In this document: one piece after another, positions 17,103-24,520 of the stretch | Layout: the number at the start of each line of letters is the position of its first letter | How positions within the stretch are numbered: position 1 is the stretch's first letter | Assembly (NCBI RefSeq): GCF_001676615.1 | Contig: NZ_LYXZ01000027.1 | Coordinates: 144,179 to 208,178 of the forward strand | Direction of reading: 5' to 3' | Length of the DNA stretch: 64,000 nt | Source of the DNA: Labrys sp. WJW | GTDB lineage: Bacteria > Pseudomonadota > Alphaproteobacteria > Rhizobiales > Labraceae | Position numbers and translations under genes: made by a program | Notes under the pieces: model-generated | Seen by the model: the letters and a program-made list of their open reading frames with translations, nothing else | Database searches by the model: none | Told to the model about the DNA's origin: nothing

Positions 17103-17937
17103 AGATGCGGCGGCGGGAGCCGGTCGGCGCATCGGGCCCCTGTCCGTTCCCGGGATAGGCCGCCTTGGTTTCCGGCAAAAAGTCTGGCTAGTCTGGGCGG
17201 GCATGCTCGCCATCCTGGCATTTGGCTTTCTCGCGCTGGGACTGGATCTCGCGCTGATCCGCCAGAAGCTGCCCTTCCTGCTCGGCCTCAGGCTGACTGC
17301 GGACGGCTTTCTCCAGGGAGCTGCCCTCACCGTCTTCATCACGGCCATTTCGATGATGCTGGCGCTGATCGTCGCTATCCTGGCCGCACTGGGCCGCCTT
17401 TCCGCCAACCCCTTTGCCTTCGCCGCAGCAACTTTCTACGCCTCGCTTTTTCGCGGCACGCCGCTGCTCGTCCAAGTCCTGATCATCTATCTGGCACTGC
17501 CGCAACTCGGCATCGTGCTATCGGCGCTGAGTTCGGGCATCATGGCCCTGTCGCTGAACTACGGCGCCTATCTTGCCGAGATCATCCGCTCGGGAATCGC
17601 GGCCATCCCGCGCGGACAGACCGAGGCGGCAATGGCGCTGGGCCTGCGACGCTGGCAAATCGGCATCAAGATCGTCGCGCCACAGGCCATGCGCATCATC
17701 ATCCCGCCGGCGGGAACACAGTTCGTCTCCATGCTGAAAGATTCCTCGCTGGTCTCGCTCATGGGACTGTGGGAATTGAATTTCCTGGCCCAATCCTATG
17801 GGCGTTCGACCTTCCACTACATGGAAATGCTGACGGCGGCGGCAGCAATCTATTGGCTGCTTTCGATCGGATTGGAGCTCGTCCAGTATCGTCTCGAGCT
17901 GAAATTCGGCCGAGCCGCCGCAACCGCTCGCCCTTGA
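17092..17937 (+). CDS. Amino-acid-type ABC transporter permease
   Basis: 281 residues from ATG 17092, overlapping the binding-protein gene by 11 bases. A roughly 35-residue cytoplasmic lead is followed by about six hydrophobic segments and the PAAT core FRGTPLLVQVLIIYLALPQL, with the EAA loop EAAMALGLRRWQIGIKIVAP. It probably works as a homodimer, since only one permease is encoded. It is followed 14 bases later by the homocysteine methyltransferase. No dedicated ATPase is present in this unit. Confidence 0.9.
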   Translation: MSIEDAAAGAGRRIGPLSVPGIGRLGFRQKVWLVWAGMLAILAFGFLALGLDLALIRQKLPFLLGLRLTADGFLQGAALTVFITAISMMLALIVAILAALGRLSANPFAFAAATFYASLFRGTPLLVQVLIIYLALPQLGIVLSALSSGIMALSLNYGAYLAEIIRSGIAAIPRGQTEAAMALGLRRWQIGIKIVAPQAMRIIIPPAGTQFVSMLKDSSLVSLMGLWELNFLAQSYGRSTFHYMEMLTAAAAIYWLLSIGLELVQYRLELKFGRAAATARP

Positions 17938-17950
17938 AAGTCAACGCAAC

Positions 17951-18880
17951 ATGAATAGCAAGATCAATGGCTTCACCATCCTCGATGGCGGCATGGGACG
18001 ATTGCTCGAGCGCCTCGGCGCGCCATTTCGCCTGCCCGAATGGTCGGCCCTGCCTCTGATCGAGGCGCCGCATTTCGTTACCGAAGCGCACAGCCTCTAT
18101 GTCGAGAGCGGCGCCGACATCATCACCACCAACTCCTACGGCATCGTGCCCCATATGATCGGCGAGGAGCGTTTCGCCGCGCAAGGCGCCGGCCTGGCGG
18201 CGCGCGCCGGCAGCCTGGCCCGCACCGTGGCCGATCAAGCCCGGCGCCCGGTTCGCGTTGCCGGATCATTGCCCCCGCTTTTCGAAAGCTATCGCCCTTC
18301 GCGTTTCCAGCCCAGCCGCGCGCCCGCGATCCTGAGCGCCCTGGTCGAGGGCCTTAGGCCTCATGTCGACTTCTGGCTGATCGAGACCCAAAGCTCGACC
18401 GCGGAAGCCTTCGCCGCCATCGAAGCCGTGCGCCCGACCGGCCTTCCATACTGGGTATCCTATACGTTGCGCGACGAGGATGGCCGCCGGGGCCCGCCGC
18501 AACTGCGCTCCGGCGAGGCTGTCGGGCAGGCCGTGACGCAGACGCTGGAACAGGGCGCAGCCAGTATCCTGTTCAACTGCAGCCAACCCGAAGCGATGAC
18601 ACAGGCCGTCGAAGCGGCGAGCGCAGCCATTCATGCTTCCGGTGGAAGGGATATCGGCCTGGGCGTTTATGCCAACGCCTTTCTGCCCGAGCCCCCGTCC
18701 GATACGCCCTATGCCGGCATTTCACAGATCCGCAGCGACCTCGCCCCCGACAATTATCTCAAATGGGCACGACATTGGGTCGATCGCGGCGCGACGATCG
18801 TCGGTGGCTGCTGTGGCATTGGCCCCGAGCATATCGAGGCCATCCATCGTTTTCGTCAACATCCGGAGGCTGCATACTGA
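17951..18880 (+). CDS. Homocysteine S-methyltransferase family protein (MmuM-like)
   Basis: 309 residues, a TIM-barrel methyltransferase of the Met_synt_B12/BHMT/MmuM group. It opens FTILDGGMGRLLERLG and holds the three zinc cysteines: C210 (FNCSQPE) and C287-C288 (VGGCCGIGPEHI). Family members move a methyl group from S-methylmethionine, betaine or a sulfonium compound to homocysteine, giving methionine in the cytoplasm. Co-transcription with an importer and divergence from metQNI make salvage of S-methylmethionine or a related methyl donor likely. The donor cannot be deduced. Confidence 0.88.
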   Translation: MNSKINGFTILDGGMGRLLERLGAPFRLPEWSALPLIEAPHFVTEAHSLYVESGADIITTNSYGIVPHMIGEERFAAQGAGLAARAGSLARTVADQARRPVRVAGSLPPLFESYRPSRFQPSRAPAILSALVEGLRPHVDFWLIETQSSTAEAFAAIEAVRPTGLPYWVSYTLRDEDGRRGPPQLRSGEAVGQAVTQTLEQGAASILFNCSQPEAMTQAVEAASAAIHASGGRDIGLGVYANAFLPEPPSDTPYAGISQIRSDLAPDNYLKWARHWVDRGATIVGGCCGIGPEHIEAIHRFRQHPEAAY

Positions 18881-19021
18881 TCTTGCCAGCCAGGCGATCA
18901 CCCCACGCCTTCAATTGCTCCGATGCAAAGGCCGTCATGGTTGATCCGCCTGTATGGTGGGCGCCCGAATGCAAAAAACCGCCCTGACAATCAAATCAGG
19001 ACGATTAGTGACTTATGACAG

Positions 19022-19049
19022 AATTGGTTGCGGGGGCCTGCAACCAATT
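19022..19049. repeat. Perfect 10-bp inverted repeat (hairpin)
   Basis: AATTGGTTGC and GCAACCAATT flank an eight-base GGGGGCCT loop. There is no T-run, so it is not an intrinsic terminator. It could be a dispersed palindromic element or a protein binding site; only one copy was found in the window. Confidence 0.5.
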
Positions 19050-19404
19050 CTTACGCCGTGGCACGCCACAGTGCCCCAAACCGCGATCTCACTCGACCGA
19101 TTACAATGTAGGCAATTGGCTGAACCCCTATCGGTCAGGTCTCCTCTACTGCCGATTTGCCTTGCGTCGTCAGAACTTCGACCTAACGAAAATTCGCGAT
19201 GACCTCTTCTGCCTTGTGCCCCATGCATGGCATTCCGTGATCTTCCTCCGCGTCCTATGACATACTAAAAGATGGACCGGTTTCCGAGGTTTGGGCCAAT
19301 TTTTAACATATAAATCAATATACTTCACGCTTCGGTACTGTTACCAATCTGCCACATCAGGTAGCGAAAGTACGGCAGTCGACAGAGAGCAACGGGCAAT
19401 CTAT

Positions 19405-19434
19405 TTGACTTAAGGAAACCCCCCTTCATATGTT
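19405..19434 (+). promoter_or_regulatory. Sigma70-like promoter of the porin gene
   Basis: TTGACT at 19405-19410 matches the -35 consensus in five of six positions. TATGTT at 19429-19434, with an 18-base spacer, is a fair -10. It lies about 45 bases before the porin start and is preceded by an AT-rich tract, fitting a strongly expressed outer-membrane protein. Confidence 0.5.
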
Positions 19435-19478
19435 CGAGAGAGGCAACACGGCTTTAGACGCCCGCGAGGAAAGAATCC

Positions 19479-20207
19479 ATGTTCAAGGCAGCATTTGTTC
19501 CAACCGTGATGGCCGCGGCCCTGTTCGCGGGCTCTGCATCGGCTGCCGACCTTGCGCCGCAGGCGGCCGAACCGGTTGCGCCGGTCGCCACCCTCTACGA
19601 CTGGACCGGCCCGTATGTCGGCCTGCACGCCGGCTATGGCTGGGGCCGCGAAGACGACAATCAGAGCCACCTATTCTCCGAGAATGGGCCCGTCGCGACG
19701 AATGTTGCCGACAAGTTCAACATGAACGGTTTTGTCGGCGGCGCGCATGCCGGCTACAACTACCAGATCGACCAATTCGTGATCGGCGGCGAAGCCGACA
19801 TCGACTACACTGATCTCAAGGGCAGCCATCTTTACAGCTATTCGGGCGGGAGCGTCACCGGACGCCTGCAGATGAAGAGCGAGTGGCAAGGTTCGCTGCG
19901 GGTTCGTGCCGGCTACGCCATCGACAATATCCTGCTCTATGCCACCGGCGGTGTTGCCTTCGCCAATGGCAAGCTGTCCGACCGGGGCCAGTCCTTCGGC
20001 ACCCCCTATGCGTCGAGCGACGACAACACCCATATCGGCTGGACCGTCGGTCTGGGCGCTGAATATGCCTTCACGCAGAACTGGATAGGCCGCGCCGAGG
20101 TGCGCTACTCCGACTTCCAGAAGAAGGGTTACGAAACGGCCAATGGCCGGGTCAAGGCCGGCTGGAATCAGACCACGGCGACAGTAGGCGTCAGTTACAA
20201 ATTCTGA
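19479..20207 (+). CDS. Outer-membrane beta-barrel protein, Omp25/RopB family
   Basis: 242 residues. Signal peptide MFKAAFVPTVMAAALFAGSA with cleavage near SASA/ADL, then WTGPYVGLHAGYGWG, the hallmark start of Omp25/Omp31/RopB barrels. Alternating strands follow (GFVGGAHAGYNYQ, IGGEADIDYTDL, AGYAIDNILLYATGGVAFA) and the C-terminus is VGVSYKF, ending in the aromatic residue recognised by the Bam complex. It is an abundant small porin-like protein in Rhizobiales. It has its own promoter and stands alone, separating the methionine module from the glycosyltransferase cluster. Confidence 0.92.
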   Translation: MFKAAFVPTVMAAALFAGSASAADLAPQAAEPVAPVATLYDWTGPYVGLHAGYGWGREDDNQSHLFSENGPVATNVADKFNMNGFVGGAHAGYNYQIDQFVIGGEADIDYTDLKGSHLYSYSGGSVTGRLQMKSEWQGSLRVRAGYAIDNILLYATGGVAFANGKLSDRGQSFGTPYASSDDNTHIGWTVGLGAEYAFTQNWIGRAEVRYSDFQKKGYETANGRVKAGWNQTTATVGVSYKF

Positions 20208-20502
20208 GTGGCCAGCCGAAACGCCAAGGCGGCAGTCTGTTCGGGCAGTTCGAAGCCGGCGTGTGCATCAACCCCGCCAGACAGTGGACCTCGTCGACCT
20301 AGATGATACGCAACAGGTCTCCGGCACCCGATATCGTTCCAACCGATAATGCAGGCGCCGGTCCTCGACATGCGGGGAATAGGGCATCGCTCGTCATCCG
20401 AGATATGCCCGGCAGAGCCTGGATAGAGTGATACGCCGTGATGAGACAGTATCAAGCGTACTTTGTCGCAACGTCGATGGAACCCCGATCCGATGCACTG
20501 AA

Positions 20503-21768
20503 ATGAAGCAGCCGAAAGCTGTCTTCATCACGCCGATCCTTCCGGATGAGACCGGCAATGGTCTTGCAATGCGGATGGGAATGTTCGCTGAAGCCATTCG
20601 ACGATTTGCGACGCTGGATCTCGTTTTGGTTCCGGTCGCCGGCGGGCCGGTATCGCCCACGCCCTATCTCATGAGGCTGGGCGTCGGTCTGCATGTGGTG
20701 CCGGTAGCAGGCCGGGCCGAAACACATTTCCAGTTTCTCTGCCGCCTTGCCGACGACACAAAACGTCTGGCTGCTTTCAAGGCCTATGGCAAGCCAAGCC
20801 TTGCCAGCTATTTGTCTGCCCCCGTCGTCGGGGAGATCCGGCGGATCGTCGCGGCCTGCAAACCCGATCTCGTTCATATCGGCAGATCATATCTTGTCCC
20901 CTGCCTTTCGGTTCTGCCCGAGGGGATAACGGCAACGCTCGATCTCGATGAGGATGATCTGACCTCCTTCTCGTCGCAGGCGCGTCTGGCGCGAGCCGGT
21001 GGTGACGAGCACAAGGCCGAATGGCTGGAGCAGGAAGGACGGGCCTGCGATTCGCTGATCGGACGCCTGGGGCCGTCTTTCAGGCTGCTTTTCGTGGCAA
21101 GCCATCGAGAGGCTGCGCTGCTCCGGCGGCGGCACCCGCCAATCGATCCGGTGCCGGTGGAGAATGCCGTCGGAATACCCCGATATCGGGATCGGCTGGA
21201 CGATGGTGAGACGCTGCTGTTCGTGGGCGCGCTGTCCTATCCCCCGAATGCCGAGGGGATTGCCTGGTTCGCCAGGGCTGTCCTGCCAAGGCTGAGAAGC
21301 AGGAGCGGAGCCGCTTGCCGTGTCCTCGTCGCGGGCGCCCAGCCACCCGCCGCGATAAGGGCGCTGGACCGTCATCCCCGTATCCATCTTCTTGGGCAAG
21401 TTCCTGACCTCGGCATGTTTTATCGACGTTCGGCTCTCGCTCTTGCCCCGCTCCACGCAGGAGGCGGCACGCGTATCAAACTGCTGGAGGCCGCAGCTCA
21501 CGGCGTGGCCAGCGTTTCCACATCCCGGGCGTCGCAGGGCATTGGCTGGCCCGAAGGATTGGCTGGCTGGACAGCAGACAGCGCAGGGGAATTTGCTTCC
21601 GCTTGCCGCGAAGCGCTCAGCCATGCCCACGAACGCGAATTGCGGGGATCCCGATCACGCACCTGGGTTCGTCGACATCATGATCGCGCCTTGCTGAAGG
21701 CCCGCATCGCGCGGATGATACGGCAATTGCTGCCAGAGACACAATTCCAACAAGGCCCCTCGACATGA
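20503..21768 (+). CDS. GT4-like glycosyltransferase
   Basis: 421 residues from ATG 20503 (MKQPKAVFITPILPDETGNG); a GTG at 20428 would add 25 residues. GT-B fold: the N-terminal half begins with a beta strand and glycine turn, the C-terminal half has LLFVGALSYPPNAEGIAWF, HPRIHLLGQVPDLGMFYRR and HAGGGTRIKLLEAAAHGVA, the GT4 region with the catalytic Glu that binds the nucleotide sugar. It opens the seven-gene cluster, and its stop overlaps the PqqD-like gene by four bases, so the two are translationally coupled. A role in decorating the small peptide encoded downstream is inferred from context only. Confidence 0.82.
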   Translation: MKQPKAVFITPILPDETGNGLAMRMGMFAEAIRRFATLDLVLVPVAGGPVSPTPYLMRLGVGLHVVPVAGRAETHFQFLCRLADDTKRLAAFKAYGKPSLASYLSAPVVGEIRRIVAACKPDLVHIGRSYLVPCLSVLPEGITATLDLDEDDLTSFSSQARLARAGGDEHKAEWLEQEGRACDSLIGRLGPSFRLLFVASHREAALLRRRHPPIDPVPVENAVGIPRYRDRLDDGETLLFVGALSYPPNAEGIAWFARAVLPRLRSRSGAACRVLVAGAQPPAAIRALDRHPRIHLLGQVPDLGMFYRRSALALAPLHAGGGTRIKLLEAAAHGVASVSTSRASQGIGWPEGLAGWTADSAGEFASACREALSHAHERELRGSRSRTWVRRHHDRALLKARIARMIRQLLPETQFQQGPST

Positions 21769-22058
21769 CCGATACTCCCGAACCGCTTTTTGAGAAAAAA
21801 TCCGATGTCGAGTGCAATGAGCTTCCGGACGGGTATGTCATCTATGACCGTCAACGCGACAAGGTTCATTTCCTAAACTTCACTGCGGCAGCCCTGTACG
21901 AATTGTGTGACGGCACCAATACTGTATCGGCCATGGTGGAGATCCTGAGAGAGGCTTTCGAGCTGCCCGGTTCTCCCAGGGCGGAGGTAGAGGCCTGCTT
22001 GTCGGAACTGCGTTCGGAGGAACTCATTCTGCAGTCCAACCGAGTGACGGCTGATTGA
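21765..22058 (+). CDS. PqqD-like protein (RiPP recognition element)
   Basis: 97 residues. The sequence DRQRDKVHFLNFTAAALYEL followed by CDGTNTVSAMVEILREAFEL and a final helical ELRSEELIL matches the PqqD fold, a three-strand, three-helix winged unit that binds leader peptides of ribosomally made, post-translationally modified peptides. The family is normally 80-100 residues, so this is complete. It starts within the stop of the GT4-like gene. The next gene encodes a small peptide with a leader-type motif, so this protein is expected to capture that peptide and present it to the modifying enzymes of the cluster. Confidence 0.82.
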   Translation: MTDTPEPLFEKKSDVECNELPDGYVIYDRQRDKVHFLNFTAAALYELCDGTNTVSAMVEILREAFELPGSPRAEVEACLSELRSEELILQSNRVTAD

Positions 22059-22143
22059 CACCTCACCCGATCAATTGATAGAACTTTGCGTTAAGCAGTG
22101 CTTGTTACCCGGGACACCGCTTGAAACTGACATTGGGGACGAG

Positions 22144-22320
22144 ATGGCTACTGCAACTCCTGCTATTGGAACGAACCCGGCAAGCGCGACCCCGCCGGTC
22201 GTCGCCAAGAAGGTGCTTTCGTTGGTTTCGAAGACGAAATACGAAGCGCCCAAGGTCGTCTCCTTTGCGATCGACGATATGAAGACCCATACGGCGCTCG
22301 CGCTCGCCGGCAATGTCTGA
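22144..22320 (+). CDS. Candidate RiPP precursor peptide with lasso-type leader motif
   Basis: 58 residues from ATG 22144, preceded by GGGGACGAG. The N-terminal 20 residues are rich in Ala, Thr and Pro. Then comes SLVSKTKYEAPKVVSFAI and a tail ending ALALAGNV. Tyr33, Pro36, Val38, Ala42 and Thr48 fall at the spacing of the lasso-leader motif Y-x-x-P-x-L-x(3)-G-x(5)-T, with conservative Leu-to-Val and Gly-to-Ala changes. Only ten residues follow Thr48, too few for a normal lasso core, so the modified part may be elsewhere (for example the Thr/Ser-rich N-terminus). No lasso cyclase or protease gene is near. A TTG at 22075 could extend the frame but lacks a ribosome site. Confidence 0.72.
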   Translation: MATATPAIGTNPASATPPVVAKKVLSLVSKTKYEAPKVVSFAIDDMKTHTALALAGNV

Positions 22321-22352
22321 ACTGTTTTGATCGAAACGCTGAAAATCTCGAT

Positions 22353-22383
22353 CCTGGACTTGCCCGAATTTGGCTTGTCCAGG
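22353..22383 (+). promoter_or_regulatory. Strong hairpin after the precursor gene
   Basis: CCTGGAC-TT-GCC pairs with GGC-TT-GTCCAGG around CGAATTT, 32 bases after the peptide stop and 38 before the next gene. No T-run follows. Such hairpins after precursor genes usually partially stop transcription or protect the 3' end, so that the peptide is made in excess over the enzymes. Confidence 0.6.
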
Positions 22384-22421
22384 TGATGCAGCGGTGATCA
22401 CGCTTTCGGATTTCGCTATTT

Positions 22422-23552
22422 GTGAGTCGACAGGCCTTGGACGGACGAGATAAACTCACCGTTGCAGCGGCGATGATCGTTCGAAACGAGCAGCACCATC
22501 TTGCGGCCTGCCTCGATACCTTGGAAGGGGCACTCGACGAGATCATCGTCGTCGATACCGGCTCCACTGACGGCACCATCGAATTGGCGTCACGCGCTAG
22601 CGTCAAGCTCCTCCACCACAAATGGGCCGACGACTTCGCTGCTGCCCGAAATGTGGCGCTGGACGCGGTTTCCTGCGACTGGGTTCTCTATATCGACGCG
22701 GATGAACGCCTCGGCCTGCCTGATGGTGGCAGGCTGGCAGATTACGTCGATCCGGCTGCAATAGCAGCCTTCGTGCGCTTTCGTCCCAAGACTGGCTTCA
22801 CGCGGTATCGCGAATGGCGCCTGTTTCGCAGCGAGCCGTCAATTCGTTTTGTCGGCCGGATTCACGAGTCGATGCGCCCCTCCATCCTTGCCGCCGCTGA
22901 CCGACATCACCTGCCGATCGTCCAAACCAGAGTCGAACTCTATCATCTGGGCTATGATGGCGAGCAGGCGCAGAAACATGCCCGCAACCTGCCTCTTCTA
23001 CAGGAGGCGGTTCAGCTCACACCGGAGCGGGTCTACTATTGGTATCATCTTAGCGAGACGCTTGCGGCGATCGGGCGCACGCCGGAGGCGATCTCGGCGG
23101 CCTGGACGGGCCTGGAATGGGGACAGCGCAAACCTGCGTTAGAAAACCGTCCCGCAATGAGCCTGATATTCCAGTATTTGGCCCGGACCGAACTCGATGC
23201 CGGAAACGATGCCTTGCGATTGATCGACGAGGGGCTGGAGTTCGAACCCGCGGACCACGCACTGGCTTTTTTGCGCGGCCAGGCATTGCTTCGCGCGGGC
23301 CGTGCAGAGCAGGCGCTGGACATCGCCCTGTCGCTTGGCTCGATTGATCCGGATGGTCTCTTGGACGGCGTTCTTGCCTTCGACCGCCGCATCTTCCTGG
23401 ATATGGCGTGTGAGCTGGCGGCTCTCGCCTGCCTGCGGCTAGGTCGACGCAAAGAAGCCGCCGCTCATTACAGTCGGGCTGCGGCTCTGGCCCCCGACAG
23501 CCTTGCCTATCGAGTCAAGGCCGCCGCTCTCGGTGCGTGTTCACTGCCCTGA
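22422..23552 (+). CDS. GT2 glycosyltransferase with C-terminal TPR region (SunS-like architecture)
   Basis: 376 residues. GT-A domain at 13-200: AAAMIVRNEQHHLAACLDTL, VVDTGSTDGT (43-52), KWADDFAAARNVALD and the metal-binding DADE (92-95). Residues 230-376 form TPR-like helical repeats (YYWYHLSETLAAIGRTPEAI, YSRAAALAPDS). The same two-part layout is found in SunS, which glycosylates the sublancin precursor, and in many other bacterial GT2 proteins. The GTG at 22422 was chosen because the ATG at 22473 would remove the first strand; no clear ribosome site is seen for either. Context suggests a peptide or glycan acceptor. Confidence 0.82.
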   Translation: MSRQALDGRDKLTVAAAMIVRNEQHHLAACLDTLEGALDEIIVVDTGSTDGTIELASRASVKLLHHKWADDFAAARNVALDAVSCDWVLYIDADERLGLPDGGRLADYVDPAAIAAFVRFRPKTGFTRYREWRLFRSEPSIRFVGRIHESMRPSILAAADRHHLPIVQTRVELYHLGYDGEQAQKHARNLPLLQEAVQLTPERVYYWYHLSETLAAIGRTPEAISAAWTGLEWGQRKPALENRPAMSLIFQYLARTELDAGNDALRLIDEGLEFEPADHALAFLRGQALLRAGRAEQALDIALSLGSIDPDGLLDGVLAFDRRIFLDMACELAALACLRLGRRKEAAAHYSRAAALAPDSLAYRVKAAALGACSLP

Positions 23553-23574
23553 TCGCGCCGCCGTGGAGACCTCG

Positions 23575-24507
23575 ATGCCGATTGATCGCAATCTAGTGCT
23601 CGTACATACTGAAGGATGGCAGGATCTCTCCGACTTTCTCGCCATCAAGGTGCATGTCGAGCGCATGGCGCCAGACATCGAGGTCTTCATTGCCTCGAAC
23701 TTGTCCCCTTCTTCCTTCACACGCAAGAAAGCCGCCGCCAGGCCCTGCCTGGTGTTCTCCCCCGTGAAGCTGCTGACATTCAGACCAGATCGAGGCCGGC
23801 TCTATGTCGGCCAACCGATGTCCAAGATGGTGGAGATGCAGCGCCTACTGTCAGCCGGCCTACCAGTACCCGCGTTCGAGGAGATTCGGCCAGGCATGGT
23901 CCTGTCGCCGGATGTCTATGGTCCCTATGTCGTGGTGAAGCCGTCGTATGAATTGGCGTCATGGGGGCAAGGCATATCTCTGCACCGTACAGAGAATGTG
24001 CTGTACCAGGCTCCGTCGGACTATCCGGAGGAACATCCCGGCCGACATGGGCCGATGGTCGTTCAGAAGTTCATCGATTGTGGTTACGCCATGACCTGCC
24101 GCGTCCTGACCTTGTTCGGAACGCCGATCTTCTCGCTGCTACGGGAGTCCACCGTTCCGCTCGCACTCGACGGCTGCGACGGCCCGTTCGAGCAGGCCGA
24201 TTTCATGCCTGCGCCGCCAAATACCATCGTGCAGATCGCCCGAGACCCCGACATATTGGCTTTCGCCGCTTCCGTGTACGAAGCGATGCCCGACATTGCC
24301 CTGCAAGCTTGCGATATCCTGCGTGACAAGCATGGCAAGCTTCATATTCTGGAAATCAATCCCGGCGGCGGCACCTGGATGTTTTCAAGCATCAATGCAC
24401 CGAACTACAGATCCAGGCTTGGCCTTGACGATCTGGCGGCACCGTTCGATGCCTTTCATACTTGCGCGACGATTCTCATAGAGCGTACCCGCGCCGAAGC
24501 AATTTAA
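23575..24507 (+). CDS. ATP-grasp ligase
   Basis: 310 residues from ATG 23575, with GGAG seven bases upstream. The ATP-grasp fold is visible: VVVKPSYELASWGQGI (119-134) with Lys122 for ATP, MVVQKFID (161-168), and LEINPGGGTW (259-268) with Glu260 and Asn262 as magnesium ligands. The N-terminal 80 residues form the small pre-ATP-grasp domain. These enzymes join a carboxylate to an amine, hydroxyl or thiol through an acyl-phosphate; relatives crosslink graspetides or add amino acids to peptides. In a cluster with a PqqD-like protein and a small peptide, modification of that peptide is the leading idea, with a glycan-building role as the alternative. Confidence 0.82.
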   Translation: MPIDRNLVLVHTEGWQDLSDFLAIKVHVERMAPDIEVFIASNLSPSSFTRKKAAARPCLVFSPVKLLTFRPDRGRLYVGQPMSKMVEMQRLLSAGLPVPAFEEIRPGMVLSPDVYGPYVVVKPSYELASWGQGISLHRTENVLYQAPSDYPEEHPGRHGPMVVQKFIDCGYAMTCRVLTLFGTPIFSLLRESTVPLALDGCDGPFEQADFMPAPPNTIVQIARDPDILAFAASVYEAMPDIALQACDILRDKHGKLHILEINPGGGTWMFSSINAPNYRSRLGLDDLAAPFDAFHTCATILIERTRAEAI

Positions 24508-24520
24508 GTGGAGAGTCGAA

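Larger units (their letters stand above)
18881..19478. other. 598-base intergenic region before the porin gene
   Basis: No coding region is supported: frames such as 18759-18974 minus and 19015-19260 plus overlap each other and match nothing. It contains a perfect 10-bp hairpin (19022-19049), a smaller GTGGC-AC-GCCAC dyad near 19059, a CCTGA/TCAGG dyad flanked by an A-run near 18970-19005 (terminator-like only for minus-strand transcription), and the porin promoter at 19405-19434. GC content falls after 19260. Confidence 0.55.

Noticed and set aside
18759..18974. 71-codon minus-strand frame overlapping the methyltransferase end
   Set aside because: The first 35 codons lie in noncoding DNA and the remainder is antisense to the methyltransferase; there is no supporting signal.
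22075..22320. Longer version of the peptide gene starting at TTG 22075
   Set aside because: There is no ribosome site before the TTG and the extra 23 residues include Cys-rich sequence unlike the rest; ATG 22144 has a purine-rich site.
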